From positions 6,031,776 through 6,095,775 of the forward strand of contig NZ_CP025746.1 in NCBI RefSeq assembly GCF_004015185.1: DNA of 64,000 bases. The letters are read 5' to 3'. The position numbers and the translations under genes are program-made. This stretch comes from Clostridium manihotivorum. Lineage in GTDB: Bacteria > Bacillota > Clostridia > Clostridiales > Clostridiaceae. Of the stretch, positions 26,101 through 32,843 are shown in pieces (position 1 is the first letter of the stretch; every line of letters starts with the position of its first letter). The notes below the pieces were generated by a model. That model made no database searches. It had not been told where the DNA came from and saw nothing but the letters and a program-made list of their open reading frames with translations.

Positions 26101-26714
26101 TTTTCGCTGTCAAAGTTTGAAGCTTCTATTCCACATCTTTTTGCCACCATATAATTTATACTTTCAAGAACAGTTTGAGTAAAACAACTTATAAACCCTT
26201 CTTCTGGTAAACCTTCAAGCCACGTTTCTTTAATATCCTGTTCATAGCCTTCTAAAATATTATCAAAGCCTTCATTAACCTTGATATCTGTAAGCTGTAA
26301 TATCAATTCTTCAATAGAACTACAATTTAACTCATATTTTTCATTTATATTTTCTAAAAGTTTTTCACAAATAGCATCACTTAACTTCCATAGCTTAGGA
26401 ATGGTATGAGGTTCTCCATTAGTGTCTTTAATATCAAATAAATATGTTAATCTAAGAGTTGGCATTGAAGTATCAAAAACTGCTATGCTTCTTGTTCCTC
26501 TGTTTACATATCTTCCTATTTTTTTATTCCAAATTTCCATGGTAGCAACCATGGTAGCATCAGGTCTTTGAGCATAAATTAAAACTGCATTATCAAAGTT
26601 ATATTTATAAATTTTTGCTGCAAAGTCTAAGAACTCTTTCCACTCCTTTTTATTGCTTGTAACTATTCCTGTTACTTTTTCGTAGATTTCTCTTACATCT
26701 GTTATTCTACTCAT
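20172..26714 (-). CDS. Giant methylase-SNF2 helicase fusion of the conjugative element
   Basis: About 2180 residues from ATG 26714 (AAGGAGG upstream, overlapping the parB stop). The N-terminus (residues 1-130) resembles element-borne ArdC/LtrC-like regions (YNFDNAVLIYAQRPDA). A Gln/Glu/Ser-rich linker follows at about 270-400. An N6-methyltransferase has motif I (EPSMGVGNFF, near 693) and motif IV (GNVPFGDY, near 755). A SNF2-type helicase has HCVGAGKSFEM near 1375, FVDEAHYYKN near 1540, ATGTPISNSM and REGRILRQGN near 1873. Proposed roles are protection of incoming DNA from restriction and remodelling during establishment. The family is typical of large Firmicute ICEs. Confidence 0.92.
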   Translation of the reverse strand: MSRITDVREIYEKVTGIVTSNKKEWKEFLDFAAKIYKYNFDNAVLIYAQRPDATMVATMEIWNKKIGRYVNRGTRSIAVFDTSMPTLRLTYLFDIKDTNGEPHTIPKLWKLSDAICEKLLENINEKYELNCSSIEELILQLTDIKVNEGFDNILEGYEQDIKETWLEGLPEEGFISCFTQTVLESINYMVAKRCGIEASNFDSENSFRVINHFNTLPLTFRLGNSVCNISQQILREFESEIVKIIKKQRSEKNYERELKFKLQGYRRNILSRDTNIQEQGSRSEAFREVREDGIKLSKEQSSEQIQLTFSTRGADGENASGERGSISEVGSINGANAENRSNNESREYNRELQAQEENKGNSRGDSSSRNSIQNEIKQIDIFESQQSGSFFIPENKHKEAKNIEDTKNEDISNKGDIQDKIYEQVIYKLKALNTDYYKSVEFEEPLEKNLYSKTLQNISNLITSKLALEEANIESKLEKIQNVIDKIVKEITFNDLEINVAVNKINSLINTEASTVVNTEYITTGKNSTWEAYKNKAIENYETNILGWLNNNGVNRKPETKGKTNAKEKDEKINYNYSPDDEIGVGGLKTKFRNNIEAIKTLKAIEEENRLATPEEQKILAKYVGWGGMAQAFDINSTGWNSEYTELKALLSPEEYASARASTPNAHYTSPTVIEGIYKALENFGFKTGNILEPSMGVGNFFSMLPDSMKNSKLYGVELDDISGRIAKQLYQKADIKIQGFEENNYPDNFFDVAIGNVPFGDYKLHDSKYDKYNFLIHDYFFAKTLDKVRPGGIIAFITSKGTMDKENNSVRKYIAERAELIGAIRLPNTAFKSNANTDVTADIIFLQKRERVQVTEENWLHVSKTEDGVPINEYFLDNPEMLLGKMVFDQRMFGEGSKYTALVNDDENFDLSEALDKAVGNLNANITSFEREEAAAEDFIPADPNVRNYTYTFIENQLYYRENAVMRKIEATGKTLERIKGLHAIREITREIIDIQTNGCTQEELKEKQEILNKRYDTFVKNYGYITARTNNTAFRDDNDYPLLCSLEVVDENKKVTKADMFTKQTIRPLEKITEVDTAIEALTVSLNEKGTVDLSLMLEIYDSTRENIINELKGLIFLNPEKYNKDDLLQGWETQDEYLSGNVRQKLKLAKLYAETNPELFTQNVEALEKVQPVNLEASEIDIRLGTTWIEEGDIEKFIYETLGTPKYAQNSGSRYSSNEIKVHYNNFNASWVIENKGIDGYSVAATETFGTKRLNAYYIIEETLNLRTVTVKDRIEEGDSVRYVLNQKETMLAREKQNQLKEEFKNWIFRDPDRRKKYVDFYNENFNNIRLREYDGSHLTFPGMNPDIKLRQHQVNAIARILYGGSTLLAHCVGAGKSFEMIASAMELKRLGLSKKSIFVVPNHLTEQMGAEFLRLYPSANILVTTKKDFEKQNRIRFVSRIATGAYDAIIIGHTQFEKIPISKKRQEKMLNYQIEQMTYAIETTKRERGENWSIKQMEKFKKSLESELKRLLDESRKDDVINFEELGIDTMFVDEAHYYKNCAVFSKMRNVAGISNTRAKKASDMLMKCQYIHEINEGRGVIFATGTPISNSMTEMYVMQRYLQNHELERRGIQHFDAWAASFGEVVSSLELAPEGTGYRFRSRFSKFTNLPELMTLFKNIADVQTSDMLKLPVPKLKNDKYILVSTEPSEFIKYEMENYVGRAERIRNGMVDPSVDNMLKITNEARLLGTDPRLINKEAINEPYSKVNKCIENIYEEYKKSDSIKGTQIVFCDVGTPNSDGRFSVYDSIKAELINKGIPENQICFIHDAKNEIQREEIFSDMRSGNKRIIIGSTPKMGTGTNIQDRLIALHHLDCPYRPSDIEQREGRILRQGNMNPEVNIYRYVTKDTFDSYLWQIVEQKQKFISQIMTSKSVARNCEDVDETVLSYAEVKALATGNPLIKEKMDVDNEVARLRVLKAAYDSQKYTMQDNFTFKYPKLISEANSQLECVIKDIDKRNMEDGKEFSIIINGKLFDEREKAGTMIQSLYEKIPKGEELNVGSFKGFELKLRKNLFYEKYELLIHGNLKYTVDLGDSAHGNMLRIENLLNNLESKMENIETKIEEYKRNLEQSKIEYEKPFPYEEALKEKLSRQFELNSLLDLNKKDNEVIVDEDALNKEGEENEGFKEQEYDEMAM

Positions 26715-27696
26715 CAAGTACCTCCTTCCCCTGTGTTTCAAAATATAGTTTTAAAGCCTTATCAATAATCTCTTCAATCTCTAGCTGTTTAACTTCTGGT
26801 GCAAAATATTTGCTTATTAGTTTTGGCTTCAATTTTATAGATGCAGGTTTATTTGACTTCAGCTTTTTGTTAAGTTCTCCTGAAAGAATTGAATGAGCTG
26901 TTTCTTCATTTAATTTACCTTTCTCTGAGTAATCCCTAAGTACTTCGGCTTTTTTCATGTCTAATTTAAAATTGTTGGAGTTTAGAATTTCGTTTATAAT
27001 TTGCTGCTCTTCTTTTTTTATAAATGATATTGTTACTGCTGTCATAAATGCAATTTCATCAGCATCAAGTCTATTCATTAAATCACTATCTAATTCTCCA
27101 AGCCTAACATATCTGGCTATCATATTTCTTGAAAGATTATAACTTTGAGCTAATTTTTCATCTGTTCTTAACTTTGTCTCAATTTGGCACAAAGTTGCTT
27201 CATCTTTGATATTATAAGGGTTTGCAAGCTTTTCAATTTCATCTAAAAGGTCATTTCTTTTTCCTTGCTGCTTCATGGCTTTATATCTTTGTGATATTGC
27301 AGCTGTTCTCTCTGAATACCTTAAATCTGCAAAAGAACGTTGAATTAAATTAGTTTCAGTAACAATTAAAGTAGCTTCATCTTCAGTAAGTCCTTCCTTA
27401 ATAACCGCTGGTACTTTAAGTATTCCTGCAAGTTTTGCAGCATTTACTCTATTGTGACCAGATAGGATCTGATAGCTTGTACCTATAGGTCTTATAACTA
27501 TAGGTACAATAACTCCAAACTCCTTAATACTTTCTACCATATCATTTAATCTTTCACCTTCATACAGCTTAAAGGGGTGATTACTAAAAGGCACAAGTTT
27601 TTCTATTTCAATCTCTGCTATTCCTGAATTAGTTTCTTTTTCAGATGAGATATCTCCAAACATATCATCTAAGCTCATTAACTTTCTCTCACTCAT
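26707..27696 (-). CDS. parB: ParB-like partition protein
   Basis: 329 residues. An N-terminal ParB/Sulfiredoxin domain has IEKLVPFSNHPFKLYEGERL, the CTP-binding-type motif SGHNRVNAAKLAG and VIVTETNLIQRSF. A helix-turn-helix region (LAQSYNLSRNMIARYVRLGE) and a C-terminal dimerisation part follow. It overlaps parA by 4 bases. It is expected to bind parS-like sites on the element and keep it in dividing cells while excised, or to act as a regulator. No parS-like 16-base palindrome was noticed. Confidence 0.9.
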   Translation of the reverse strand: MSERKLMSLDDMFGDISSEKETNSGIAEIEIEKLVPFSNHPFKLYEGERLNDMVESIKEFGVIVPIVIRPIGTSYQILSGHNRVNAAKLAGILKVPAVIKEGLTEDEATLIVTETNLIQRSFADLRYSERTAAISQRYKAMKQQGKRNDLLDEIEKLANPYNIKDEATLCQIETKLRTDEKLAQSYNLSRNMIARYVRLGELDSDLMNRLDADEIAFMTAVTISFIKKEEQQIINEILNSNNFKLDMKKAEVLRDYSEKGKLNEETAHSILSGELNKKLKSNKPASIKLKPKLISKYFAPEVKQLEIEEIIDKALKLYFETQGKEVLDE

Positions 27697-28478
27697 ATTG
27701 CAGCCACCTCCTTAGCAAATTCTCTATATGCAATGGATACTTTATTTTTAGAATCATATTCTATGGTACTCTTACTTTTCATATTGGCTTCTCCAACCTT
27801 AACAGAAGTTGGAATTTTATTTTCAAATATGTTGATTTTACTACCATAAGCATCCTGAATAATTGCTAATACCTCTTTTGAAAGCTTCATTCTTTCTGCA
27901 TACATTGTTAAAAGTATTCCATCAACCTCAATCTTAGGATTTATTCTCTTTTTAACTCTTATAATATTCCTAAGAAGTAGCTCCAAGCCTTTAGCTGAAA
28001 GATATTGAGGAGTAACAGGAATAATAACACTATCACAAGCCGCAAGAGCATTTATAGTAAGCATTCCAAGTGATGGAGAACAATCAATAATAACGTAATC
28101 ATAATCAGTTTTCACTTCATCAACTATAGATTTTAAAACCAATTCTCTGCTCATAACATTAACAAGGGCTATTTCAATTGCTGATAACTCTAAGCTACAA
28201 GGAATAATATCAATATTTCCTGCTGTAATAATATACTCTTCCTTTTTAGGTAAGCTTTTTTCCTCAATAGCCAGTGCCATAAGATTATATATTGTTGTTT
28301 TTATACTATCTGTATTATCATAACCAAAACATACTGTTAAGCTACTCTGAGGATCAAAGTCTATAAGTAATACCTTCTTTCCCATTTCTGCTAATGCATA
28401 TCCTAAGTTTAAAGTTGTTACGGTTTTAGCAACGCCCCCTTTTTGATTCACGATAGAAATTACTTTACTTTTACACAT
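27693..28478 (-). CDS. parA: ParA/Soj-family partition ATPase
   Basis: 261 residues. The deviant Walker A motif KGGVAKTVTTLNLG is at the N-terminus, followed by LIDFDPQSSLTV (Walker A') and DYVIIDCSPSLGMLT (Walker B). It would form ATP-dependent gradients with ParB for segregation. It is the first gene of the long minus-strand operon of the element. The ~170 bases upstream hold dyads shared with a divergent XRE regulator, so it may be part of the switch that starts the operon. Confidence 0.93.
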   Translation of the reverse strand: MCKSKVISIVNQKGGVAKTVTTLNLGYALAEMGKKVLLIDFDPQSSLTVCFGYDNTDSIKTTIYNLMALAIEEKSLPKKEEYIITAGNIDIIPCSLELSAIEIALVNVMSRELVLKSIVDEVKTDYDYVIIDCSPSLGMLTINALAACDSVIIPVTPQYLSAKGLELLLRNIIRVKKRINPKIEVDGILLTMYAERMKLSKEVLAIIQDAYGSKINIFENKIPTSVKVGEANMKSKSTIEYDSKNKVSIAYREFAKEVAAI

Positions 28479-28543
28479 TTTTACCCTCCACCTTTATAAA
28501 TTCATTTTTCCTGCCTTTCTAATTCACACTATTTAATTTAATA

Positions 28544-28633
28544 TTACACTTATAAATGTGATTATTCAAGAAGAATCTTTTGTTTTTATCAATTATTTTT
28601 ATTATTATTGAAAATTCACATTAAAAAGTGTAT
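28544..28633. promoter_or_regulatory. Two operator-like dyads between parA and the XRE gene
   Basis: Related imperfect palindromes occur at 28544-28562 (TTACACTTATAAATGTGAT) and 28615-28633 (TTCACATTAAAAAGTGTAT). Both have the pattern CAC...GTG with an AT-rich centre. They flank the divergent promoter region and are candidates for binding by the XRE regulator at 28660. The nearby TTCACACTA may be a third half-site. Confidence 0.45.
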
Positions 28634-28659
28634 ATTTAAATTTAAGGATGGTGAATCAC

Positions 28660-28875
28660 ATGCAATTAACTATGGGTGAAAAAATTCGTATTTTAATAAA
28701 AAGAAAAAATATTACTATATCGGAGCTTGCAAGATTAATTGGAACTACTAATCAAAATTTATCCAATAAACTATCACGTGATAATTTCTCAGAAAAAGAG
28801 CTCCAGCAAATTGCTGAAGCTCTTGGTTGTAAATTTGAAGGATTTTTTGTTTTTGAAAATGGGAATAAAATATAA
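28660..28875 (+). CDS. XRE-family regulator, divergent from parA
   Basis: 71 residues from ATG 28660 (AAGGATGGTG upstream); ATG 28648 lies inside that site. The HTH domain (TISELARLIGTTNQNLSNKLSRD) fills the N-terminal half, and the C-terminus is short (LGCKFEGFFVFENG). It is plus-strand, opposite to the main operon. The arrangement suggests control of parA and the element genes through the dyads at 28544-28633. It ends at a shared hairpin before the ABC-3C genes. Confidence 0.85.
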   Translation: MQLTMGEKIRILIKRKNITISELARLIGTTNQNLSNKLSRDNFSEKELQQIAEALGCKFEGFFVFENGNKI

Positions 28876-28878
28876 AAA

Positions 28879-28930
28879 TTAAACAACGCTAGTGAATACT
28901 TAAATTTGACTTTTCACCCGTGTTGTTTAA
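28879..28930. terminator. Hairpin between XRE and DUF3732 genes
   Basis: TTAAACAAC (28879-28887) and GTTGTTTAA (28922-28930) are perfect arms, and GTGAA and TTCAC extend the stem inside. It lies between two convergent genes. T-rich sequence follows on both strands, so it could end both transcripts. Confidence 0.55.
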
Positions 28931-28934
28931 CATA

Positions 28935-30812
28935 TTATTTTATCTCAGCAATATTCGGTGGTATTAAAGCATTTTTTATTCCATCAAATTCTTCCACTAG
29001 ATGAACATAATTACAATCTTCCCATGCATCTGTTGAAACATGTTCTAAAACTATAAGCTGCATTTCTTTATCATTTTCAACAACATTTTTTATGAATTCA
29101 TCTAGTAATAAAAAAATTCTTCTTACTTTTGTCCAATCATCTTTATCCTTAGTATTACTTTTGCTTTCCTGATAATTAAGTTTCTTTGAACTATTAAAGT
29201 ATGGTCTAGTTGGTTGATCAAGAATTAAAAATGGTGCAACATATTCAATATCTTTATTCATTATCATTTCATGCAATCCCAAAAATAGACAAATATGCCT
29301 AAATAAATCTACTGAACTACTTGTGTGTCCAGCACATTCTGATGATTTGCTTTTTCTTAAATTTAATTTTTTATCTTTATAATCAAATGATGCCTTATAA
29401 TCACTATAGGTTCCAAATACATCTTTTGCTGATTGAATATATGTATTTATATACTCATTCAAAGCTTCAATAGTATTCGCTCTACTTTCTTCCAATGGAA
29501 TGAATGATTTCTTAGCACGTTCTAGTTCTTTAGTTTTTTCTTTTATTTTTTCTCTAGTTCCAGAAGAAATTAATGTCCCTTCTGAAAATTTGTTGATCTC
29601 TGCTTTAATCTCTCCAAATGCTATATATCTTTCTTTTTCACTTATAGGTTTAAAATCTATTTTAGGATACTTATTAATCTCCTCTTCTTTATTCTTCAAT
29701 TGTTCTTCTAAATTATTTAATTTATTCTCAATATCTATTTCAAATGGCATCTTAGTCTTAATCGTTTCTTTTATCTGATAGTAATCATTTTCGAGTATGT
29801 TTAAAAATTTCTTATATTCACTATTTTCAATATTATCTATATATTTTTTTAAGTATTCTATTGGTTTTAAACTTTCCGCATCCTTTGAAAGTTTATTTTT
29901 ATATTTCCGATATCGGCCTGAAAAACTTTTAAGTTTTCTGATCTTTAAAATTATTTCCTGTCGTTCTTTTAGCAATTCCTCCAGTAAATCATTCTCTGGA
30001 AATTCGACCAAATCAAGTTTATTATTTTTTACAATTAATGAAAGGTTTGCAACATCTTCATTGAAGCTATTTGTTTGAATTGGAATTAATTTAAATTCCT
30101 TTGCTTTTTTTATAAGTTCATATAATTTATCATCTTTCTTTTCCTCTTCAGCCAATTCATCTTTTTCTTTTTTTTCAAGCTTTACAATTTCTTTTTCTAA
30201 TCGCATTATCTTTTCTGCTAAAGATAAATTTTCAATTGTAGTAATACCAGTAGCTAAATCGAAAATTCTTGGTAATGCCTCTCTATACCTTTCTTTATGT
30301 TGTTTGTCAAAATAAGTTTGACTATGAGTTATAACATCTCCTGACTGTGTATTAAACATCCAAAAATAGCGAAAAGATATCTTTGTATTTTGTTTGATTA
30401 TTTTCCCGTTATAAGGAAATACAACTTTGTCATTTATTCCAAACTCTCTTTCTATAGTTTCTTTAAGTTCATCCTCACCTATACTTTCGTTGGGTAAATC
30501 AGGTATAACTCCAACACCAGAAAAATAATAAGAATTCGAATAACGAGTGCCTTTTTTCTTACCTCTAGCAATTGTGTAACATTTTTCATTTATTGATAAA
30601 TTTAAACCATACCAATCAACATTTTCCCCAATATGTTCATCAGGAATTCCACTTTCACTTCCAAAAAAACAATAGTCAATTATCTCCAATATAGTTGACT
30701 TGCCTGTATCGCTATTACCAGTAATAACATTAACTTTATTCTTTTGAAATAAAAGTTCTCTTTTTTCTCCATTTTTTAACCAAAGAATAATCTTATTTAT
30801 ACAAAACTTCAT
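28935..30812 (-). CDS. DUF3732 ABC-type ATPase of an ABC-3C conflict system
   Basis: 625 residues. The P-loop GNSDTGKSTILEIID is at residues about 33-47, followed by the characteristic EIIDYCFFGSESGIPDEHIG. A long coiled-coil region spans about 190-480 with EKEIVKLEKKEKDELAEEEK. Near the C-terminus the Walker B strand reads PFLILDQPTRPYF. These match DUF3732 proteins, Rad50/SMC-like ATPases that I know as the ATPase of three-component ABC (ABC-3C) systems. The start ATG overlaps the middle-component stop by 4 bases. It may sense an invader-related signal and trigger the effector. Confidence 0.85.
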   Translation of the reverse strand: MKFCINKIILWLKNGEKRELLFQKNKVNVITGNSDTGKSTILEIIDYCFFGSESGIPDEHIGENVDWYGLNLSINEKCYTIARGKKKGTRYSNSYYFSGVGVIPDLPNESIGEDELKETIEREFGINDKVVFPYNGKIIKQNTKISFRYFWMFNTQSGDVITHSQTYFDKQHKERYREALPRIFDLATGITTIENLSLAEKIMRLEKEIVKLEKKEKDELAEEEKKDDKLYELIKKAKEFKLIPIQTNSFNEDVANLSLIVKNNKLDLVEFPENDLLEELLKERQEIILKIRKLKSFSGRYRKYKNKLSKDAESLKPIEYLKKYIDNIENSEYKKFLNILENDYYQIKETIKTKMPFEIDIENKLNNLEEQLKNKEEEINKYPKIDFKPISEKERYIAFGEIKAEINKFSEGTLISSGTREKIKEKTKELERAKKSFIPLEESRANTIEALNEYINTYIQSAKDVFGTYSDYKASFDYKDKKLNLRKSKSSECAGHTSSSVDLFRHICLFLGLHEMIMNKDIEYVAPFLILDQPTRPYFNSSKKLNYQESKSNTKDKDDWTKVRRIFLLLDEFIKNVVENDKEMQLIVLEHVSTDAWEDCNYVHLVEEFDGIKNALIPPNIAEIK

Positions 30813-31267
30813 AGTTCTACTCGCAAGCTTAAATATAAATTACTTGCCTCCTCCTTATCAAGAACATTTATTAGGTTATAACTTGCATCTATAATATCTA
30901 AAGCTCTTTTGCCTAAAACTTTATTCTTAAAATCAAAACCAGCCTCTATGTATATTAATTCATTATTTATAATATCTAACATTCCCAATTCTTTAAATAG
31001 AAAAATTGCATTTATACTTAATTCCAGATCTTCTAAATATCTTTTATTAAAATTAGCAAAAGCCATATTCTTCTTAATAATTAATTCTTCTACACTCCTG
31101 ATTTTTGTTCGTTTATCTTTTAAAAATTCCACTATTCCTTTATAGCTTAATATAGGATGAATTAGCAAAACTTTGCTTATTTCTACTTTTCCTTTTTGTT
31201 TAAGTGCTGCTAAAATAGCAATACCAGTAAGTAACTCATTATTATAAAATGTATCTATCTGTTTCAT
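30809..31267 (-). CDS. ABC-3C middle component
   Basis: 152 residues, helical, with short motifs (YNNELLTGIAILAALK, KVLLIHPILSYKGIVEFL, INNELIYIEAGFDFKNK). The middle component is recognised mainly by its place between the effector and the DUF3732 ATPase, with 4-base overlaps on both sides, and by its typical length. The motif HPILSYK is as I recall from such proteins. It probably couples the ATPase to the nuclease-bearing effector. Confidence 0.72.
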   Translation of the reverse strand: MKQIDTFYNNELLTGIAILAALKQKGKVEISKVLLIHPILSYKGIVEFLKDKRTKIRSVEELIIKKNMAFANFNKRYLEDLELSINAIFLFKELGMLDIINNELIYIEAGFDFKNKVLGKRALDIIDASYNLINVLDKEEASNLYLSLRVEL

Positions 31268-32493
31268 CTTTTATACCTTTCCTCCCAATGTTTTAACCAT
31301 CCTATTTTTCTATTATTTGAAAGGTGATAAAATTCTCCATTGCTTAATTGTATATTAAAATCAATTTTATCAAATTTTAATTCTTTATCTCTTATTTCAT
31401 TTATACACTGAATAGCATGATCTATATCATTTGAAGAAATAGTTTTACGATGCCACTTTTTGTGACTATTTTTCCAATATGTTGTTGCTATTTCATGGAA
31501 TTTTTCTTTTTGTTGTAAAGTAATTTCTCCATTATCATACCATTCCTTAAAATTCATTTCTACTTCAAGCATAAAACCTGTGTATTCAGCCATTTCCTCA
31601 ATATTTTCTTCATCAATATCCCCAATTTCAATTAACTCCTGTATAAATGGCTGCTCTTGTAATTTACTTGGTAAAGGCTTTTGGAACTCCCTTATAGGTA
31701 AATTTGTTGTTTGGTATTTTTCAAAAATAGCAATTGCTTTAGGTTGCCACTCCTCATAAGTTACAATAAATTTTTGTCCACTATTTACCTTATCAAAAAA
31801 ACTTACTTTTAACTCAAAAAAAATATCACTAAAAACATCATTTATTTTCTCATCACGAATATACTTATTTGAAATACTTTCTCTAATATCATTAACAATA
31901 GTATCTGCTTGTACCTCTATTTTTATCGATGAAATAAATTCTTTTAATAAAACTCTATTCATTGATAATATATTGCTAATACATTCTTTAGAACTTTCTC
32001 CTTTGCAATTTTTAAGCAAATTCTCTAAATATACAATAAATTCTTTAAAATTTCTATTATTACCATTTGCTTTTTTCATGCTAATAATAAAAGGGTTTTT
32101 ATCAATTAATTTATTGGTCGCTAGAACAAATGTTGTGTTTTTTACATAATTTTTTTGAGAATCATAACTTTTCCTTCCGTCATTTTCATCACAAATTGCA
32201 AGTATCCAATTGTTTATTGTATGTAAAAGATCATCATCAAGTTCCGTCAAGTTAATTGTTTCTCCATTTGCCTGTTTCTGTGTTGTATGTTTAAGTTGTA
32301 TAAGTGTAGTTTTTCCACATGACAAATCAATATGAACATCATCTTTCACTTCATATCCTAATTGCTGGCCTTTTTTTAATTTTAATAACTCATTTATAAA
32401 ATAGAAAAATTGATAGTCAGTTCCTATTATTTTTGTGTCCGCTGAAGTTAAATCATATCTTTTTCTCTCTGTATTCATGAAATCATCACTCAC
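31264..32493 (-). CDS. ABC-3C effector with Cap4-like dsDNA nuclease domain
   Basis: About 405-409 residues; the start is GTG 32493 or ATG 32478, with a weak ribosome site in either case. The N-terminal ~200 residues match Cap4-like (DUF4297) nuclease domains: GTDYQFFYFINELLKL, then EVKDDVHIDL with catalytic acids and TTLIQLKHT, the Gln-x-Lys of a PD-(D/E)xK core. The C-terminal half has the ABC-3C-type domain (FDKIDFNIQLSNGEFYHLSNN, GWLKHWEERY). It is the first gene of the system. Likely outcome of activation: DNA cleavage causing abortive defence. This is inference from the family. Confidence 0.75.
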   Translation of the reverse strand: MSDDFMNTERKRYDLTSADTKIIGTDYQFFYFINELLKLKKGQQLGYEVKDDVHIDLSCGKTTLIQLKHTTQKQANGETINLTELDDDLLHTINNWILAICDENDGRKSYDSQKNYVKNTTFVLATNKLIDKNPFIISMKKANGNNRNFKEFIVYLENLLKNCKGESSKECISNILSMNRVLLKEFISSIKIEVQADTIVNDIRESISNKYIRDEKINDVFSDIFFELKVSFFDKVNSGQKFIVTYEEWQPKAIAIFEKYQTTNLPIREFQKPLPSKLQEQPFIQELIEIGDIDEENIEEMAEYTGFMLEVEMNFKEWYDNGEITLQQKEKFHEIATTYWKNSHKKWHRKTISSNDIDHAIQCINEIRDKELKFDKIDFNIQLSNGEFYHLSNNRKIGWLKHWEERYKR

Positions 32494-32542
32494 TCTTTAT
32501 TGATAAACTCTAATCATTGCTAATTTGGATATATTTACAATA

Positions 32543-32572
32543 ATTATAACATTAATAGTCATAATATAACAA
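32543..32572 (-). promoter_or_regulatory. Promoter of the ABC-3C operon
   Basis: On the minus strand TTGTTA (32567-32572) and a perfect TATAAT (32543-32548) are 18 bases apart, about 50 bases before the effector gene. This is the best promoter match in the 350-base gap from the effector to rumA. Confidence 0.6.
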
Positions 32573-32645
32573 TAATTACGGTAAAATACTTATATGATTT
32601 ACAAACAGACTTTCCAATACATTTATAAAAATATTTATAAAGAAA

Positions 32646-32689
32646 AAACTATGAAGTTATAATTAAAAATATTTCTACTTCATAGTTTT
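32646..32689. terminator. Bidirectional terminator between ABC-3C and rumA
   Basis: AAAACTATGAAGT and ACTTCATAGTTTT are perfect complements around a 20-base loop, with A- and T-runs outside. It would stop transcripts coming from rumA and from the other side, and lies near the probable ICE junction. Confidence 0.65.
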
Positions 32690-32736
32690 CTTATCACATA
32701 CTTACTTTTTATAATTACATATCTACTTTCACCATA

Positions 32737-32843
32737 TCAAATCCCCACTCTTACTCTAACACCCTGAATAACTTCTTTATTTCTAAAATCATCACCATTT
32801 GTGTTAAAGTTATAAAAGCTTGCAAAGTGAGTAAATTCAATGA
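32737..32843 (-). pseudogene. Possible 3' remnant of an unidentified gene
   Basis: Directly after the rumA stop, another minus-strand frame encodes EFTHFASFYNFNTNGDDF and ends in QGVRVRVGI at a TGA at 32737-32739. There is no start codon or ribosome site near. The residue pattern looks like a real protein C-terminus. It could be the tail of a gene cut off when the element integrated at the 3' end of rumA. I do not recognise the protein. Confidence 0.3.
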
